Origin: CAVQCA01 sp963710815
GTDB lineage: Bacteria; Pseudomonadota; Gammaproteobacteria; UBA9214
DNA: 64,000 bases
Reading direction: 5' to 3'
Assembly: GCA_963710815.1 (NCBI GenBank)
Contig: CAVQCA010000140.1
Coordinates: 21,210-85,209 of the forward strand
The notes under the pieces are model-generated. The model worked only from the letters and a program-made list of their open reading frames with translations. It made no database searches and had not been told where the DNA came from. This document shows positions 24,744 through 33,612 of this stretch, piece after piece (the stretch's first letter is position 1; every line of letters begins with the position of its first letter). A program made the position numbers and the translations under genes.

Positions 24744-26705
24744 TTAGCGCTCGACCTCGAGCTGCAGATTTCCCGTTTCGTCCACGCGGCAACGCCAGCC
24801 GGCGGGCAGATAGGTGGTCGCGACGGTTTCGGTGATCAGGGCCGGGCCGGTGACGAGCTGTGCGCTTTGCAAGTGCTCGCGCCGCCACACCGGCACGTCA
24901 TCCGCATAACCGGCCAGTCGGGCATACTGCGGTCCCACGGCGCCCCCGGTCCGCTCTGCCAGCTTCGGCAGGGTGATGTCGGGCGGCCGTCCGTGCAGGC
25001 TGGCGCGGATATTGACCAGCTCGACCGGCGTGCCCAGCCGGTGACCATAACGCCGTTCATGCTCCTCATGGAAGGCCTCTCGAGTCCGCCCCACATCCCT
25101 CCAGGGCAGGGTAAGCGTAGCGGTCTGTCCCTGGTAGCGGAGATCGACCTTGAAATCAGCGTCGATGTCCGCGGCCGCGACACCTTCTGCGAACAATTCC
25201 CGCCGGCCCCGCTCCGCCAGGGACTGCAACTCCTCCCGCAACGGCCCTTCATCGGCTTCCGCCAGTAATCCGGCGCGGGTGCGCGACAACTGCCGCGCGC
25301 GCGGGGCCACCAGCATGCCGAGGGCGGAAAGCACGCCGGCGTGCACCGGCACCAGGGCACGATGCATGCCGAGGGCCTCGGCAAGGGCGCACACGTGCAG
25401 GCCGCCGGCCCCGCCGAAGGAGACCAGCACGTGCTCGCGCGGGTCCACGCCGCGCTGCACCGAGATCACCCGCAGCGCCTGGACCATATGCTCATTGGCA
25501 ATCCGGATGATGCCCGCGGCGGCTTCCTCCACGCCCAGGCCGAGTCGCGCGGCGATGGCCGCGACGGCTCGCACTGCGGCGGGCGTATCAAGCGTCATGG
25601 CGCCACCCAGGAAGGCCTCCGGGCGCAGCCGTCCAAGCACCAGGTTGGCATCGGTCACCGTCGCGGCCGTGCCGCCCTGCCCGTAGCAGGCCGGACCCGG
25701 TGCTGCACCCGCCGATTCGGGTCCCACCTGCAGCAGGCCGCCGCTGTCGACCATGGCAATGGAGCCGCCGCCCGCACCGATGGTATGCATGTCCACCATG
25801 GGCACCGCCACCGGCCAGGGACCGATGCGGCCCTCGGAGGTCAACCGAATGTCGCCCTCGATCAGGGCCACGTCGGTCGAGGTCCCACCCATGTCGAAGG
25901 TCAGCAAGCGGGACTCGCCGGCCTGCCGGGCGATAAAGCGCGCGCCCATCAGGCCGCCGGCCGGACCGGAAAGCAGCAGGTGCACCGCCTTGCGGCCGGC
26001 CTGCTCCGCGCCGACCGTGCCGCCGGAACTCTGCATGACGGCGACCGTCGCAGGCCGCAGGGCCCGGCCGAGACGTTCGAGGTAACCCGCCACCAGCGGA
26101 CCGACCCAGGCGGTGAGCCAGGTGGCGATGCCGCGTTCGTACTCCCGGTATTCCGGCAGAACCTCGGAGGAAAGCGCGACGAACAGACCCTCGGGCAGCC
26201 ACGAGGCAATCGTGCGTTCATCCGTATCGTCGAGAAAGGAGTACAACAGATTGATTGCCACCGCTGCGGGCTGCAGCTCGGCGACCTGCCGCAGGATCGC
26301 CTCCCGATCCGCCGCATCCAGCGCCCCGACCCGCATCCCGTCGGCGCCGAGGCGAGCACCTACCTCCAGGCACAACGCGCGCGGCACCGGCGGGGGCTGT
26401 GGCTCGGGCTGCAGATCGTAGAGTTCGCGGCGCGCCTGGCGCCCGAGGGTGAGCACGTCACGCAAGCCGCGGTTGGCGATGTAGACGGTGCGCACCCCCT
26501 TGCGCTCCAGCACGGCATTGGTGGCCACGGTCGAGCCATGCACGACCCGCAGTCCCGGCAGGCTCAGTCCGAGATCGCGAATACCCCGCAGGATCGCTTC
26601 CTCCGGGGCCTGCGGCGTGGACAACACCTTGTGCACCCGCAGCGCCCGCCCGTCGAGAAGCACGAAATCGGTAAACGTCCCGCCGGTGTCAACTCCCAGC
26701 CACAT
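24744..26705 (-). CDS. Hydantoinase/oxoprolinase family protein, HyuA-type, no HyuB partner
   Basis: 653-aa protein with the ASKHA-type N-terminal domain of ATP-dependent N-methylhydantoinase/5-oxoprolinase subunits (LGVDTGGTFTDFVLL), the LLSGPAGGLMGARF and FDMGGTSTDVALI segments, and the central GAGGGSIA / GPESAGAAPGPACYGQGG region. These enzymes use ATP to open cyclic amides. HyuA normally works with a HyuB subunit encoded next to it, but the neighbours here are a desaturase and an ABC exporter. The substrate is unknown. Confidence 0.9.
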   Translation of the reverse strand: MWLGVDTGGTFTDFVLLDGRALRVHKVLSTPQAPEEAILRGIRDLGLSLPGLRVVHGSTVATNAVLERKGVRTVYIANRGLRDVLTLGRQARRELYDLQPEPQPPPVPRALCLEVGARLGADGMRVGALDAADREAILRQVAELQPAAVAINLLYSFLDDTDERTIASWLPEGLFVALSSEVLPEYREYERGIATWLTAWVGPLVAGYLERLGRALRPATVAVMQSSGGTVGAEQAGRKAVHLLLSGPAGGLMGARFIARQAGESRLLTFDMGGTSTDVALIEGDIRLTSEGRIGPWPVAVPMVDMHTIGAGGGSIAMVDSGGLLQVGPESAGAAPGPACYGQGGTAATVTDANLVLGRLRPEAFLGGAMTLDTPAAVRAVAAIAARLGLGVEEAAAGIIRIANEHMVQALRVISVQRGVDPREHVLVSFGGAGGLHVCALAEALGMHRALVPVHAGVLSALGMLVAPRARQLSRTRAGLLAEADEGPLREELQSLAERGRRELFAEGVAAADIDADFKVDLRYQGQTATLTLPWRDVGRTREAFHEEHERRYGHRLGTPVELVNIRASLHGRPPDITLPKLAERTGGAVGPQYARLAGYADDVPVWRREHLQSAQLVTGPALITETVATTYLPAGWRCRVDETGNLQLEVER

Positions 26706-26865
26706 GATTATTACCGATTACCGCTAGAGGCGTTTCCGGAGGCCGCCCTTCTCCACCGTGGCTGGATTTCAGGGGTAAACGGGTGATTGTTTTTCCCGGA
26801 GGTGAACCTTTCCGGCAGTGCAGGATCGGATGTGGCTGGCGGCGTCGACGGCATGGTGAATCCAC

Positions 26866-26893
26866 TTAACAATGGGCGAACCGGGAGTATAAT
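26866..26893 (+). promoter_or_regulatory. Sigma-70-type promoter of the Gld-like ABC operon
   Basis: TTAACA (26866-26871), 16-base spacer, TATAAT (26888-26893, perfect -10). Transcription would begin about 30 bases before the ATG at 26931. Confidence 0.7.
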
Positions 26894-26930
26894 CCGCGCC
26901 TCGTGCTAGTCTATCGGATCGTCTGTTCCC

Positions 26931-27884
26931 ATGCAGAAGGACACGCTGGTACACGTAGAACACCTGACCCGCCACTACGGCCACATCCTGGCCGTCGATG
27001 ACGTGAGCTTCGATCTGGCCAAGGGCGATGTGCTGGGGTTTCTCGGACCCAACGGGGCGGGCAAGACCACCACCATGCAGGTCATCACCGGCAACCTCGC
27101 GCCCGGCGCCGGGCGGATCACGGTACACGGCATCGACTTGCTCGATGAACCCAGGCGCGCCAAGCGCGAGATCGGCTATCTGCCCGAGCAGCCGCCGCTC
27201 TACCGTGAACTAACCGTGGATGAATACCTTCTCTACTGCGCCAGGTTGCACCGCATCCCCCGCGAACGCGTCCGCAAAGCCATCAATACCGCCAAGGAGC
27301 GCTGCGGCCTGAACGAGGTCAGCCAGCGCCTGATCGGCAACCTCTCCAAGGGTTACCAGCAGCGCGTCGGCATCGCCCAGGCGATCATCCATACACCCGC
27401 GGTGGTAATCCTAGATGAACCTACCGTCGGCCTCGACCCGATACAGATCCGCGAGATCCGCGCCCTGATACGCGAGCTGGGCAAGGAGCACGGTATCATC
27501 CTCTCCACCCATATACTGCCCGAGGTCCAGGCCACCTGTAACCGGGTGCAGATCATCCACCAGGGGCGGCTGGTGTTCTCGGACAGCATCGCCGGTCTCG
27601 AGCAGCAGCTGAAGGCAACCAGCCTGATTGCCTCATTTCACGCTTCCCCGGACATGGAGGCACTGGCGAGGGTGCCGGGCGTCAACCGCGCGGAAGCACT
27701 CCCCGATAATCGGGCGCGCATCCATTTCACCGACACGAACCCCGCCGAAGCCTTGATAGAACAGGCGGTTGCCGGCGGCTGGCGACTGCATGAACTCAGC
27801 GCCGAACGGCGCACACTGGAACAGATCTTCATCGACCTGACCTGTTCCGAACCGCACGCCGACCAGCCCGGGGAGGCCGCATGA
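26931..27884 (+). CDS. ABC transporter ATP-binding protein (GldA-like)
   Basis: 317-aa ATPase of an ABC-2 exporter: Walker A GPNGAGKTTT (residues 40-49), signature LSKGYQQR, Walker B VVILDEPTVGLDP and the H-loop STHIL. The roughly 90-residue C-terminal extension is typical of the gliding-motility-type (GldA) branch. It overlaps the permease by 4 bases. The four-gene set ATPase, permease, GldG-like, DUF4340 is widespread in non-gliding proteobacteria; the cargo is unknown. Confidence 0.92.
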   Translation: MQKDTLVHVEHLTRHYGHILAVDDVSFDLAKGDVLGFLGPNGAGKTTTMQVITGNLAPGAGRITVHGIDLLDEPRRAKREIGYLPEQPPLYRELTVDEYLLYCARLHRIPRERVRKAINTAKERCGLNEVSQRLIGNLSKGYQQRVGIAQAIIHTPAVVILDEPTVGLDPIQIREIRALIRELGKEHGIILSTHILPEVQATCNRVQIIHQGRLVFSDSIAGLEQQLKATSLIASFHASPDMEALARVPGVNRAEALPDNRARIHFTDTNPAEALIEQAVAGGWRLHELSAERRTLEQIFIDLTCSEPHADQPGEAA

Positions 27885-28636
27885 TGATCTTCACCATCGC
27901 CGCGCGCGAGCTGCGCGGCCTGTTCCTGTCCCCACTCGCCTGGGCGGTGCTGGCCGTGGTGCAGTTCATCCTGGCTTTCATCTTCCTGTCACTGGTTGAC
28001 AACTACCTCGCCTGGCAGCCACAACTGGCGGCCATCGAAGGCGTGGGCGGCGTCACGGACCTGATCGTCGCACCCGTGTTCGCCGACGCCGCCATTGTGC
28101 TGTTGCTGGTGGCGCCGCTGATGACCATGCGCGTGCTGAGTGAGGAACGGCGCAACCGCACCCTCAGCCTGCTGTTCTCGGCGCCGGTCTCCATGACGGA
28201 GATCGTCATCGGCAAATACCTCGGTGTGCTCGCCTTTTTTCTTATCCTGCTGGCCCTGCTGGCCCTGATGCCACTGTCCCTGCTGGCCGGCACCGATCTC
28301 GATCTGGGCAAGCTCGCCGCCGGCCTGCTGGGTCTTGCCCTGTTGCTGGCGGCGTTTACCGCCATCGGACTGTTCATGTCGTCGCTGACCGAACAGCCGA
28401 CCATCGCCGCCATCGGCACCTTCGGACTGTTGCTGCTCCTGTGGATCATCAACTGGGCCGGCAACAGCGGGAACCATGCAAGCGGCCTGTTCGCCTACCT
28501 GTCCATGCAGCGTCACTCGGAGATGTTGCGTTCGGGCCTGGTCAACAGCACCGACATAGCGTATTACCTGCTGGTCATCATCCTGTTCCTGGTCCTCAGC
28601 ATCCGCCGCCTGGATGCCGACCGTCTGTCCCACTGA
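27881..28636 (+). CDS. ABC-2 type permease (GldF-like)
   Basis: 251-aa integral membrane protein with six hydrophobic helices and the ERRNRTLSLLFSAPVSMTEIVIGKYLG segment typical of ABC-2 permeases with a single permease gene. Partner of the preceding ATPase, with which it overlaps by 4 bases, and of the following GldG-like subunit. Confidence 0.88.
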   Translation: MMIFTIAARELRGLFLSPLAWAVLAVVQFILAFIFLSLVDNYLAWQPQLAAIEGVGGVTDLIVAPVFADAAIVLLLVAPLMTMRVLSEERRNRTLSLLFSAPVSMTEIVIGKYLGVLAFFLILLALLALMPLSLLAGTDLDLGKLAAGLLGLALLLAAFTAIGLFMSSLTEQPTIAAIGTFGLLLLLWIINWAGNSGNHASGLFAYLSMQRHSEMLRSGLVNSTDIAYYLLVIILFLVLSIRRLDADRLSH

Positions 28637-28658
28637 CGCCGGGAGCCTGTCCTAGCCC

Positions 28659-30032
28659 ATGCAAATCACACCTCGTTCACGACTTGTGCTGCGCCTGCAA
28701 GGCTGGGTATTCGTCGTGCTGTTCACCGCCATCGTCGGGCTGCTTGCCTGGCTCAGCACCCTGTATGTCTACCAGGCGGACTGGACAGCCGGCGGGCGCA
28801 ATACGGTCTCGGTAGACACCCGCAGGCTGCTCGCGGAAATGACCGAACCGGTCACCATCACGGCCTACGCGCGTGAAGACGAACTTCTGCGCAAGCAGAT
28901 AAAGTATTTCGTCGGCAAGTATCAGCGTTTCAAGCCCGACATCACGCTGGAATTCGTCAACCCCGATACGGCGCCCGAGCGAGTACGCACCGAAGGCATC
29001 ACGGTCGACGGCGAACTGCTCGTCGGCTACCAGGGCCATAGCGAACACGTCCAGACGTTGACCGAGCGAAAACTGACCAACGCCCTGCTGCGTCTTACCC
29101 GTCAGAACACACGCTGGATCGTGTTTCTGACCGGCCATGGCGAGCGTGACCCGCACGGCAAGGCCAATGCCGACCTCGGCGCCTTCGGCAAGGAGCTGGA
29201 ACACAACGGCCTCAAGGTGCAAACGATCAACCTGGCCGAGAACGCCATTCCGAAAAACACCAGCCTGCTGGTCATCGCCAGTCCGCGCGTCAACCTCCTG
29301 CCGGGCGAGGTGAAACTGCTGCGCGATTACGTTACGCGGGGCGGCAACCTGCTGTGGCTGGCGGAACCCGGCAAACCGGCCGGTCTCGGGGCACTGGCCG
29401 AACAGCTCGACGTGGCGTTCCTGCCCGGCGTGGTCGTAGACGCCACCACCCAGGCGTTCGGCATCAACGACCCTTCCTTCGCCATCGTGACCTCCTACCC
29501 CAATCATGAAGTCACGCGCGAACTGAACGCCGTCACCGTATTCCCCGAAGCCGCCGCGCTGGAGATACATGAGGACAAGCACTGGAAGGCGACCCCGATT
29601 CTCACTACGCTCAAGCGTTCCTGGACCGAGCTCGGCGAACTGAAGGGCGAGATCCAGTTCGATGCAAACACCGACGAACGCGCCGGGCCGCTCGACATCG
29701 GCGTGGCGCTCACCTCCACCACCCCGGCCGGGGAGCCGGGGCCTTCCGGCGCGCCACCGCACGAACAGCGCATCATCGTGACGGGTGACGGCGACTTCCT
29801 GTCCAACACCTATCTCGGCAACGCCGGCAACCTCGATCTCGGCATGAACATGGTCCACTGGCTGAGCCACGATGACGCCTTCGTCGACATCCGGGTGAAA
29901 GCGGCGCCCGATACCACCCTGGAGCTGGGCCGGATCTCCCAGGCCGTCATCGGCCTCGGTGCCCTGATCGGCATGCCGCTCCTGCTGATGACCGCCGGCC
30001 TGGTGATCTGGCTGCGCCGCCGGCGACGCTGA
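28659..30032 (+). CDS. GldG-family ABC transport auxiliary protein
   Basis: 457-aa protein with an N-terminal helix (VFVVLFTAIVGLLAWLSTLYV), a large extracytoplasmic domain of the ABC-transport auxiliary type (LTERKLTNALLRLTR, FLTGHGERDPHG, DYVTRGGNLLWLAEP, VTGDGDFLSN) and a C-terminal helix ending in RRRRR. The extracytoplasmic domain resembles GldG and the intraflagellar-transport-like IFT52 fold. Same operon as the ATPase and permease. Confidence 0.87.
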   Translation: MQITPRSRLVLRLQGWVFVVLFTAIVGLLAWLSTLYVYQADWTAGGRNTVSVDTRRLLAEMTEPVTITAYAREDELLRKQIKYFVGKYQRFKPDITLEFVNPDTAPERVRTEGITVDGELLVGYQGHSEHVQTLTERKLTNALLRLTRQNTRWIVFLTGHGERDPHGKANADLGAFGKELEHNGLKVQTINLAENAIPKNTSLLVIASPRVNLLPGEVKLLRDYVTRGGNLLWLAEPGKPAGLGALAEQLDVAFLPGVVVDATTQAFGINDPSFAIVTSYPNHEVTRELNAVTVFPEAAALEIHEDKHWKATPILTTLKRSWTELGELKGEIQFDANTDERAGPLDIGVALTSTTPAGEPGPSGAPPHEQRIIVTGDGDFLSNTYLGNAGNLDLGMNMVHWLSHDDAFVDIRVKAAPDTTLELGRISQAVIGLGALIGMPLLLMTAGLVIWLRRRRR

Positions 30033-30970
30033 TGTCGACACGCACCCTGCTCAACCTGGGATTGCTGGTCGCCGCCGTCACGCTGGCGCTGGTGGCCTGG
30101 TTCAAACCCGGCGTGAAACCCGTGGATGCGCCCCGACCGATCATCACCCGGCTCACACCGGAACAGGTGAAGAGCATCGTCGTGGAGCGAATCAGCCACG
30201 ACCCGCTCAAGTTCGGCAAACGTAACGGCCGCTGGTTCCTGACGGCCGAAGACAGGGAACTGCCCGCCGCGGACTTCCAGGTGCGGGCCCTGCTGCGCCT
30301 GCTGCAGGCTACGGCATCACGTCACTATCCGGCCGGATCCCTCGACCTCGCCTCACTGGGACTGCAGCCGCCGCAGGTGCATTTGACCATGGATGAGGTC
30401 GACATCAGCCTCGGCAACACGGAATCGCTGGACCAGCAGCGTTACGTCCAGGTCGACGACACCGTGTATCTGCTCGACGACCAGTATCAGCACCTGGTCA
30501 ACGCCGACTGGCCGAGCTTCGTCAGTCGCCGGCTGCTGGAGGGGCGCGGCGCCATCACCCGGATAGCGTTGCCGGGCATGACCCTGGCCAACGGCGACGA
30601 TGGCCACTGGCGGCTCACCCCTCTGCAGGAAGGGCTCAGCGCCGACGCGTTGCAGACCTTCGTCGAGAACTGGCAGAACGCCACCGCCCTGCTGGCGCGC
30701 CGCTACGAGGGCGGCGCGGCCGGTGCGACGGTCACCGTGCAAACCCGCGACAGTGATCAGCCGCTGATACTGCGCATCGTCTCGCGCAAACCGGACCTCG
30801 TCCTCGCCCGCCCCGACTGGGGTATCCAGTACCAGATGCCCCTCTCGGAGGAAGACAGCCTGTTTACCCTGCCGAAAGTGGCCCCCGGGCCCGCCGCGGA
30901 AACCCCCGCCGCTCCGACGACATCCGCTACACAACCGCAGGCTGAATCGTCCCCCGCACAGCACCCGTAA
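30032..30970 (+). CDS. DUF4340 domain protein
   Basis: 312-aa protein with one N-terminal helix (LLVAAVTLALVAWF) and an extracytoplasmic DUF4340 body (VKSIVVERISHDPLKFGKRNGRWFLTAED start). The end is rich in Ala, Pro and Thr. It shares one base with the GldG-like stop. DUF4340 proteins usually close Gld-like ABC operons; they are thought to sit at the periplasmic face, function unknown. Confidence 0.87.
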   Translation: MSTRTLLNLGLLVAAVTLALVAWFKPGVKPVDAPRPIITRLTPEQVKSIVVERISHDPLKFGKRNGRWFLTAEDRELPAADFQVRALLRLLQATASRHYPAGSLDLASLGLQPPQVHLTMDEVDISLGNTESLDQQRYVQVDDTVYLLDDQYQHLVNADWPSFVSRRLLEGRGAITRIALPGMTLANGDDGHWRLTPLQEGLSADALQTFVENWQNATALLARRYEGGAAGATVTVQTRDSDQPLILRIVSRKPDLVLARPDWGIQYQMPLSEEDSLFTLPKVAPGPAAETPAAPTTSATQPQAESSPAQHP

Positions 30971-31175
30971 ACAGTGCAACCCTGCGCACTTGTCCGAACC
31001 GACCATGGTCACGACGCCGGAAGCCGGGTCGCGCCTGTCGCGACCATCGACCTGAGGGACGTGGCCGGCGAGCGTACCGGGATGAATTCACAGCGTGTCA
31101 CGGCAGGCACGACCCGTGCATCGGCCCGTTACGGGCTGGAAGCAACATTCGCGGCTTCCCCTGTATCATGATCCA

Positions 31176-31991
31176 ATGCCTGAACTGCCGGAAGTCGAAA
31201 CCACCCGCCGCGGCATCGCCCCGCACATCACCGGTCTGACCGTGGCGCGCCTCCTGGTGCGTGAACCGCGGCTGCGCTGGCCTGTGTCGCGCGAACTGAT
31301 CGAGGGGCTTCCGGGCCGGACTATCGAGGCCGTCGGTCGCCGCGGCAAGTACCTGCTGCTGGAAACCGCCGCCGGCACCGTTCTCGTACACCTCGGCATG
31401 TCCGGGAGCCTGCGTATTATCGAGGCCGTCACCCCGCCCGCACCGCACGACCATGTCGATGTCGTCTTCACCGACGGGCGCGCCCTGCGCCTGCGGGACC
31501 CGCGGCGTTTCGGCAGCCTGCTGTGGACCACACGAGCGCCCGAAGAGCACCCGCTGCTGCGCGATCTCGGTCCGGAACCGCTGGACGGGGATTTCAGCGG
31601 CAATTATCTGTTCGGTGTCTCACGCGGGCGGCGGGTTGCGGTGAAGCACTTCCTCATGAACAGCCACGTCGTGGCCGGTATCGGCAACATCTACGCCAGC
31701 GAGGCGCTGTTTCTCGCCGGCGTTCATCCCCAGCGCGCCGCCGGGCGCATCGGACGCGAGCGCTATGACAGGCTTGCCGCCGCTATCCAGCGGGTGCTCA
31801 CCGATTCCATTACCGCCGGCGGCACCACGCTGCGCGACTTCACCAACAGCGTCGGCGAACCGGGTTACTTCGGCATTCACCTGCACGTTTACGGGCGCGG
31901 CGGAAAACCCTGCCCCCATTGCCGGCAACCCGTCCGCGAAATTCGCCAGGGCCAGCGTTCGACGTTCTATTGCGCGGCATGCCAAAGATAA
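31176..31991 (+). CDS. mutM: Formamidopyrimidine-DNA glycosylase
   Basis: Excises 8-oxoguanine and formamidopyrimidines and nicks the AP site. The 271-aa protein has the catalytic N-terminus PELPEVETTRRG (Pro2 and Glu3), the HLGMSG lysine-loop region, FLMNSHVVAGIGNIYASEALF and a C-terminal zinc finger with Cys-x2-Cys (CPHC) and Cys-x2-Cys (CAAC). ATG 31176 is fixed by the need for Pro at position 2. Confidence 0.97.
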   Translation: MPELPEVETTRRGIAPHITGLTVARLLVREPRLRWPVSRELIEGLPGRTIEAVGRRGKYLLLETAAGTVLVHLGMSGSLRIIEAVTPPAPHDHVDVVFTDGRALRLRDPRRFGSLLWTTRAPEEHPLLRDLGPEPLDGDFSGNYLFGVSRGRRVAVKHFLMNSHVVAGIGNIYASEALFLAGVHPQRAAGRIGRERYDRLAAAIQRVLTDSITAGGTTLRDFTNSVGEPGYFGIHLHVYGRGGKPCPHCRQPVREIRQGQRSTFYCAACQR

Positions 31992-32094
31992 TCTGGCTGT
32001 ACACTCTTCGGAAAGCGACTCCGCGAGCACGATTCTATCTGGAGCAGAGCGAGAGCCTGCCAGGAGGAATGGCTCTTACTTAAGTACAAATCGT

Positions 32095-32183
32095 GATAAA
32101 TAGCCATGGAATCCACGGAAAACACAGAAATTATCTGTGAATATTCCATGTTTTTCCGTGTGCTTCCGTGGCCATTTATTTTT
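32095..32183. repeat. Dispersed repeat family 2, copy 2
   Basis: Left arm GATAAATAGCCATGGAATCC with CACGGAAAACAC; right arm CCGTGTGCTTCCGTGGCCAT followed by TTATT, its imperfect inverse. Folds into a long imperfect stem. Shares the leader of the copy at 12189. Confidence 0.8.
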
Positions 32184-32396
32184 TTATGAGGAAATCAAAC
32201 CGCGTCCCTGAGCGAGTTCCCCCCGGGACTGACGGCAATCACCACCCGATCATGAAAGACGTGCCGGGCCGGACGACGCCCCCCGCAAACTCCGGTCATA
32301 TCGTGATTCCCCTTGCATAGCGACGCGTCACAAGGGCGGCTCCGGCTGACTTCTGACCCGATAAACGCGCCTCCCGCCTGCCTCAGCCACGAGGAG

Positions 32397-32437
32397 TTGA
32401 TTTGAATCAAAAAACTTATATATCAGATTATGATAAT
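32397..32437 (+). promoter_or_regulatory. FNR/Anr box with class II promoter geometry
   Basis: TTGAT-TTGA-ATCAA (32397-32410) is a perfect match to the FNR/Anr consensus TTGAT-N4-ATCAA. A -10 candidate GATAAT (32432-32437) places the start point near 32444, so the box centre would sit at about -41, the class II activator position. Predicts oxygen-limitation induction of the 105-aa membrane protein. Confidence 0.7.
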
Positions 32438-32475
32438 ATTACCAACGTCAGAATTTCAACCCGGGAGGCAGGCAG

Positions 32476-32793
32476 ATGACAAACGAGGGCAAGCTCAGCA
32501 AGCTACTGAAAACCGCAAGGGACCAGCAGGAAGTCGAGGACTGGATACTCTCACTGACGCCCCTGGGGGTGGCATTCGTTTTCTTCTTCATCTTCCTGTT
32601 ACCCATGGACATTCCTCGCAAGGATGTTGTCCTTGTTGTCGGCACCGCGGCGGGCTTTACCGGCCTGCAAAGCTACTGGATCTTCCGGGGCTGGCGTAAA
32701 AATCACGCCCTCACCATCCTGCTGGGACTGCTCGGCATCGCCCTCGCGCTCGCGCTGGTATGGCTGTATCTGTCTCTGGGTGTGCAGCCCTGA
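32476..32793 (+). CDS. Small membrane protein downstream of an FNR box
   Basis: 105-aa protein, unrecognised. A charged N-terminal 25 residues (KLSKLLKTARDQQEVEDWILS) precede three hydrophobic helices (PLGVAFVFFFIFLLPM; DVVLVVGTAAGFTGLQSYW; TILLGLLGIALALALVWLYL). ATG 32476 follows GGGAGG. The perfect FNR-type site and -10 element immediately upstream suggest expression under low oxygen. The next gene is 153 bases downstream. Confidence 0.75.
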   Translation: MTNEGKLSKLLKTARDQQEVEDWILSLTPLGVAFVFFFIFLLPMDIPRKDVVLVVGTAAGFTGLQSYWIFRGWRKNHALTILLGLLGIALALALVWLYLSLGVQP

Positions 32794-32946
32794 CGGTCCC
32801 GCTATCACGCGCTATCGCTGCCGCCGTCATTAAACCTGTGTAATGCATTGTCCTGCCCGGTAGACGTACCGTGGCGGCGGCAGGCCCTTTCAATGGCCGG
32901 GCATTCAGGCTAGGCTGATCCATCCGCGCCCGTCTTTCAATTCGTC

Positions 32947-33612
32947 ATGGACATACCAGCCGGCCTGCTGCCCCAGAACGTTCTGTGGTCCGCGTGGGTC
33001 CTCTACAGCCTCCTGCTGATCAGCGCCCTGCTGACCGCGCCCTGGTCGAAGCTCTCAGACAACGAGGCCTCGCATGTCTATTTCGGGGCGGTGGCCGTCG
33101 CGTGTGTATTGTGGACACTGCGTGCCGGCATCGCGCCAGGGTATAACTATCACCTTCTCGGAGTGACTTCACTGTGCCTGATGTTCGACTGGCAGTTCGC
33201 CCTGCTGGCGGCGAGCCTGGTCCTGCTGGTTACGACCTGGAAGGGTCCGGCCGGCGGGGAGGCGTTTGCCCTGAATGCCCTGATGATGGGCGCCCTGCCG
33301 GTGCTGTCCACCCGTGTCCTGTTGTATGCAAGCCAGCGCCGTTTGACGCATAATTTCTTTGTCTACATCTTCGTGAATGCCTTTTTCGCCGGAGCGCTGG
33401 GTATACTGCTGTGCGGTCTTGCCGCCTCAGCCGTACATGCCCTGGCGGAGGGAGATACCGTGAACCAGACCCGGGAGGACTATCTGCTGTTCATCCCGCT
33501 GCTGATGTTCGGAGAGGCCTTTCTCAACGGCATGGCCATGACACTGCTGGTGGCTTACCGGCCACGGTGGGTATCAACGTTCCACGATCACTGGTACCTT
33601 GATGGCAAATAG
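32947..33612 (+). CDS. CbiM-like energy-coupling-factor permease-type membrane protein
   Basis: 221-aa polytopic membrane protein with about seven helices, of the CbiM-like family annotated as energy-coupling factor ABC transporter permease (start IPAGLLPQNVLWSAWVLYSLLL; NALMMGALPVLSTR; HNFFVYIFVNAFFAGALG; end AYRPRWVSTFHDHWYL). True CbiM proteins import cobalt or nickel, but no ECF ATPase or CbiQ gene is nearby, so the function here is open. The end overlaps the next frame. Confidence 0.75.
   Translation: MDIPAGLLPQNVLWSAWVLYSLLLISALLTAPWSKLSDNEASHVYFGAVAVACVLWTLRAGIAPGYNYHLLGVTSLCLMFDWQFALLAASLVLLVTTWKGPAGGEAFALNALMMGALPVLSTRVLLYASQRRLTHNFFVYIFVNAFFAGALGILLCGLAASAVHALAEGDTVNQTREDYLLFIPLLMFGEAFLNGMAMTLLVAYRPRWVSTFHDHWYLDGK

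Larger units (their letters stand above)
31992..32475. other. 484-base intergenic region with repeat and FNR site
   Basis: Contains dispersed repeat family 2 copy 2 (32095-32183) and, near the end, an FNR-type box and AT-rich promoter for the following membrane protein. The stretch 32190-32390 shows nothing recognisable. Confidence 0.6.

Noticed and set aside
32195..32410. 71-codon minus-strand frame upstream of the FNR site
   Set aside because: No family character, and its start falls inside the FNR box/promoter region.
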